Assembly (NCBI GenBank): GCA_940671915.1
Contig: CALNVZ010003426.1
Span: forward strand, 38,765,845 to 38,829,844
Direction: 5' to 3'
Length of the DNA stretch: 64,000 nucleotides
From: Paracentrotus lividus
Taxonomy: Eukaryota; Echinodermata; Echinoidea; Camarodonta; Echinidae
In this document: in pieces, positions 62,179 through 64,000 of the stretch
Position numbering within the stretch: the stretch's first letter is position 1
How the letters are laid out: each line of letters begins with the position of its first letter
The notes under the pieces: model-generated
The model's database searches: none
Seen by the model: only the letters and a program-made list of their open reading frames with translations
What the model was told of the DNA's origin: nothing
Translations under genes and position numbers: made by a program

Positions 62179-62289
62179 TTAATTGAATGTCATGGCCGAG
62201 AATGGCGCCTAATAAGCTGTTGCATCATCATCATCATCATCATCATCAATTTATCTTCTTGTTTAAACCAAATGAATATGTATTTTCTT

Positions 62290-63420
62290 TGGTTTTCTTT
62301 CTGATACCTTTTTTCTATCATTTTTAATGTATTGGCTCTGTGTTTGTCTTTTCTTTCTATTCTCCGTCTGTCATTTCTTATGTATTTATTTGTGTTATCC
62401 TTTCTTCATCATGCTTGTCTACCATTTCTCATGTATTTTCTTTGTTTTATATCCTTCTTTCCTCTTCTCTCCTATAATTATTTTATGTATTTCTTTGATT
62501 TTATCCTTCTTTCTCTTCTCTCCTAAAATTCTTATGTATTTCTTTGTTTTCTTCCTTCTTTCCTTGCTCTCCTATAAATTCCTTATGTATTTCTTGTGGT
62601 TTATCCTTCTTTCCTCTTCTCTCCTATAAATTATTATGTATTCTTTGTTTTACTCTTCTTTCCTCTTCTCTCCATAAAATCTTAATGTCTTTCTTGTTTT
62701 ATCTTCTTTCCTCTTCTCTCTATATATTCTTATGTTTTCCTTTGTTTTATCCTTCTTTCATCATTCTTGTCTACTCATTTCTCATGTATTGCTCTGTGTT
62801 GTCTTTCTTCCTATTCTCGTCTGTCATTTCTTATGTATTTATTTGGTTATCCTTCTTACTCATCATCTTTTGTTCTACCGATATCCATGTATTTCTTTGT
62901 TTATTCTTTCTTCCTTCTTTTCTACCTATTTTAATTATGTTTTTTTTTCATATCTCGTCTGTATTTTATTTTTTTATCCTTTTCATCTTCTGTCTATATA
63001 TTCTGTATTTCTTTGTTTTTCTTTTCTCTTTCTCATATAATTTTACCACCAAGCCTCTAGCTGTATTTTCTTTGTTTATCCTTCTTTCCTTTTTCTTACT
63101 ATAATTCTTTGTGTTTTCTTTGTTTTCTCCTTCTTTCCTCTTCTCCTATTATAATTCTTATGTTTTCTTTTGTTTATTCCTTCTTCCTTTCTTCGCTCCT
63201 ATCATTTATGTATTTCTTTGTTTTATCGCTTCTTCCTCTATTCTCCTATAAATTCTTGATATTTTTCTGTTTGTTTATCCTTCTTTTCTCTTTTTCAATA
63301 TTTTCTATGATTCTTATTTGTTTTTCTTCTTTCCTCTTTCTCTCCTATAAACTATTAGTATTTCTTTGTTTTATCCTTCTTTTTTTTCTCATCTTTCTTA
63401 TGTATTTCCTTTGATTTTGA
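62290..63420. repeat. pyrimidine-rich minisatellite, unit about 50 bp
   Basis: Over 20 diverged units on the pattern CTTATGTATTTCTTTG + TTTTATCCTTCTTTCC + TCTTCTCTCCTATAA; for example unit starts near 62484, 62533, 62584 and 62634. Hydrophobic frames (Phe/Leu/Ser) are composition artefacts, not membrane proteins. Confidence 0.9.
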
Positions 63421-63679
63421 TCCTTTAACTTCTTCTTTATATTTTTCTTCCATTGACGCTTACATTGAAATGTAATTTCTTTTGATTTGTGTACACAAAA
63501 CATACCAAGACTATGCCTACCGAAGTCATTCTACACCGTACGCTAAATCGCTCGACTACCGTCCTGTTTGGGAAGAAGACGGTAGCAAAAAGGGAGTTGC
63601 GCATTCGCAGTGCGCTTTTTGCTCTGGAGAGCTACCGTAGTCATGCTACCGTAGTGCTCCGATAGCTGCTTAATACCCC

Positions 63680-64000
63680 TGGAGTACCGAATTCTCAAAT
63701 AATAAGTTAATAAATATCATTTATATGTAAAATACGAAAGGATCCTTTTACAACTTCTTTAACATAACATCTAAAAACAAATAATAATGATAAAAATGTG
63801 ATATGATGTAATAATTCATGATAAAAATCGAATAAATAGACACGTCTTTAAAATGTTTTCTTTTTCTTTTTCTCAGTAATCGATTAAACATTAATCGATT
63901 AATAAATAGTGGCGAAACCGTCTTGCTTTGTTAATCGATTATAATTAATACGGATTGATTGTAGAGGTAATGTTGTAAATAAGTCGTTGAACTGACGAAC
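63680..64000 (+). repeat. partial further copy of the TAATCGATTA block
   Basis: AATTCATGATAAAAATCGAATAAAT, ACACGTCTTTAAA, TAATCGATTAATAAATAGTGGCG and TTAATCGATTATAATTAAT follow the AT-rich block of the duplicated units at 42.9, 46.7 and 48.7 kb. Cut by the window edge. Confidence 0.75.

Noticed and set aside
62327..63414. Multi-pass membrane-like proteins of up to 186 codons
   Set aside because: The frames lie entirely in a 50-bp pyrimidine-rich minisatellite; Phe/Leu/Ser come from TTC/CTT/TCT.

Overview
The window is nuclear DNA from an animal. It has spliced genes with AT-rich introns of roughly 0.3-3.3 kb, GT-AG splice sites, tRNA-derived SINE-like elements, a non-LTR retrotransposon, many short inverted-repeat DNA elements and long GAT microsatellites. 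I see no bacterial or organellar features. The repeat style (ATGCCTCCG...GGAGGCAT arrays, TTAA-flanked fold-back elements, TTAGATCTAA/CTAACGTTAG-rich stretches) suggests a marine deuterostome, most likely a sea urchin. That is an inference from memory, not a database match.

Left half (907-36617, + strand): one gene, the 3' part of CEP290, the long coiled-coil protein of centriolar satellites and the ciliary transition zone. I could chain 37 exons with consistent phase into one open frame of 1930 residues ending in TAG. It matches vertebrate CEP290 from about the middle of its first third to the FDPSFFEEIEDLK block at the C terminus. The 5' part lies to the left of the window. The introns hold microsatellites, MITEs, SINE-like elements, a 5'-truncated but uninterrupted antisense reverse-transcriptase element (20078-22575), a promoter/LTR-like island (about 18300-18660) and a piggyBac-like TTAA element (32374-33542).

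The most unusual property of the gene is that at least 12 of the 37 exons have partial 'echo' copies in the neighbouring intron. Most copies span the exon's 3' end, its splice donor and the first intron bases. Two echoes keep an open frame with mainly or only synonymous changes (exon 2 copy at 2022-2129; exon 18 copy at 17041-17142).

Right half (36.6-64 kb): gene-poor and repeat-dense. It holds three 580-bp fold-back elements plus a related shorter one, all with TTAA-type flanks. A unit of about 3 kb is repeated at least four times (about 42.0, 44.65, 47.6 and 51.4 kb), with a partial copy at the right edge, and each copy is interrupted by different mobile elements. A 60-N assembly gap lies inside a near-identical 650-bp direct duplication. 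A cluster of TCACGCGAGTCAC motifs lies at 59.07-60.52 kb, and a roughly 50-bp pyrimidine-rich minisatellite at 62.3-63.4 kb. Gene evidence here is weak: a signal-anchor first exon (41309-41537), a possible 5' UTR and start exon (57480-58220, +) and a well-formed terminal exon on the minus strand (58717-58896).
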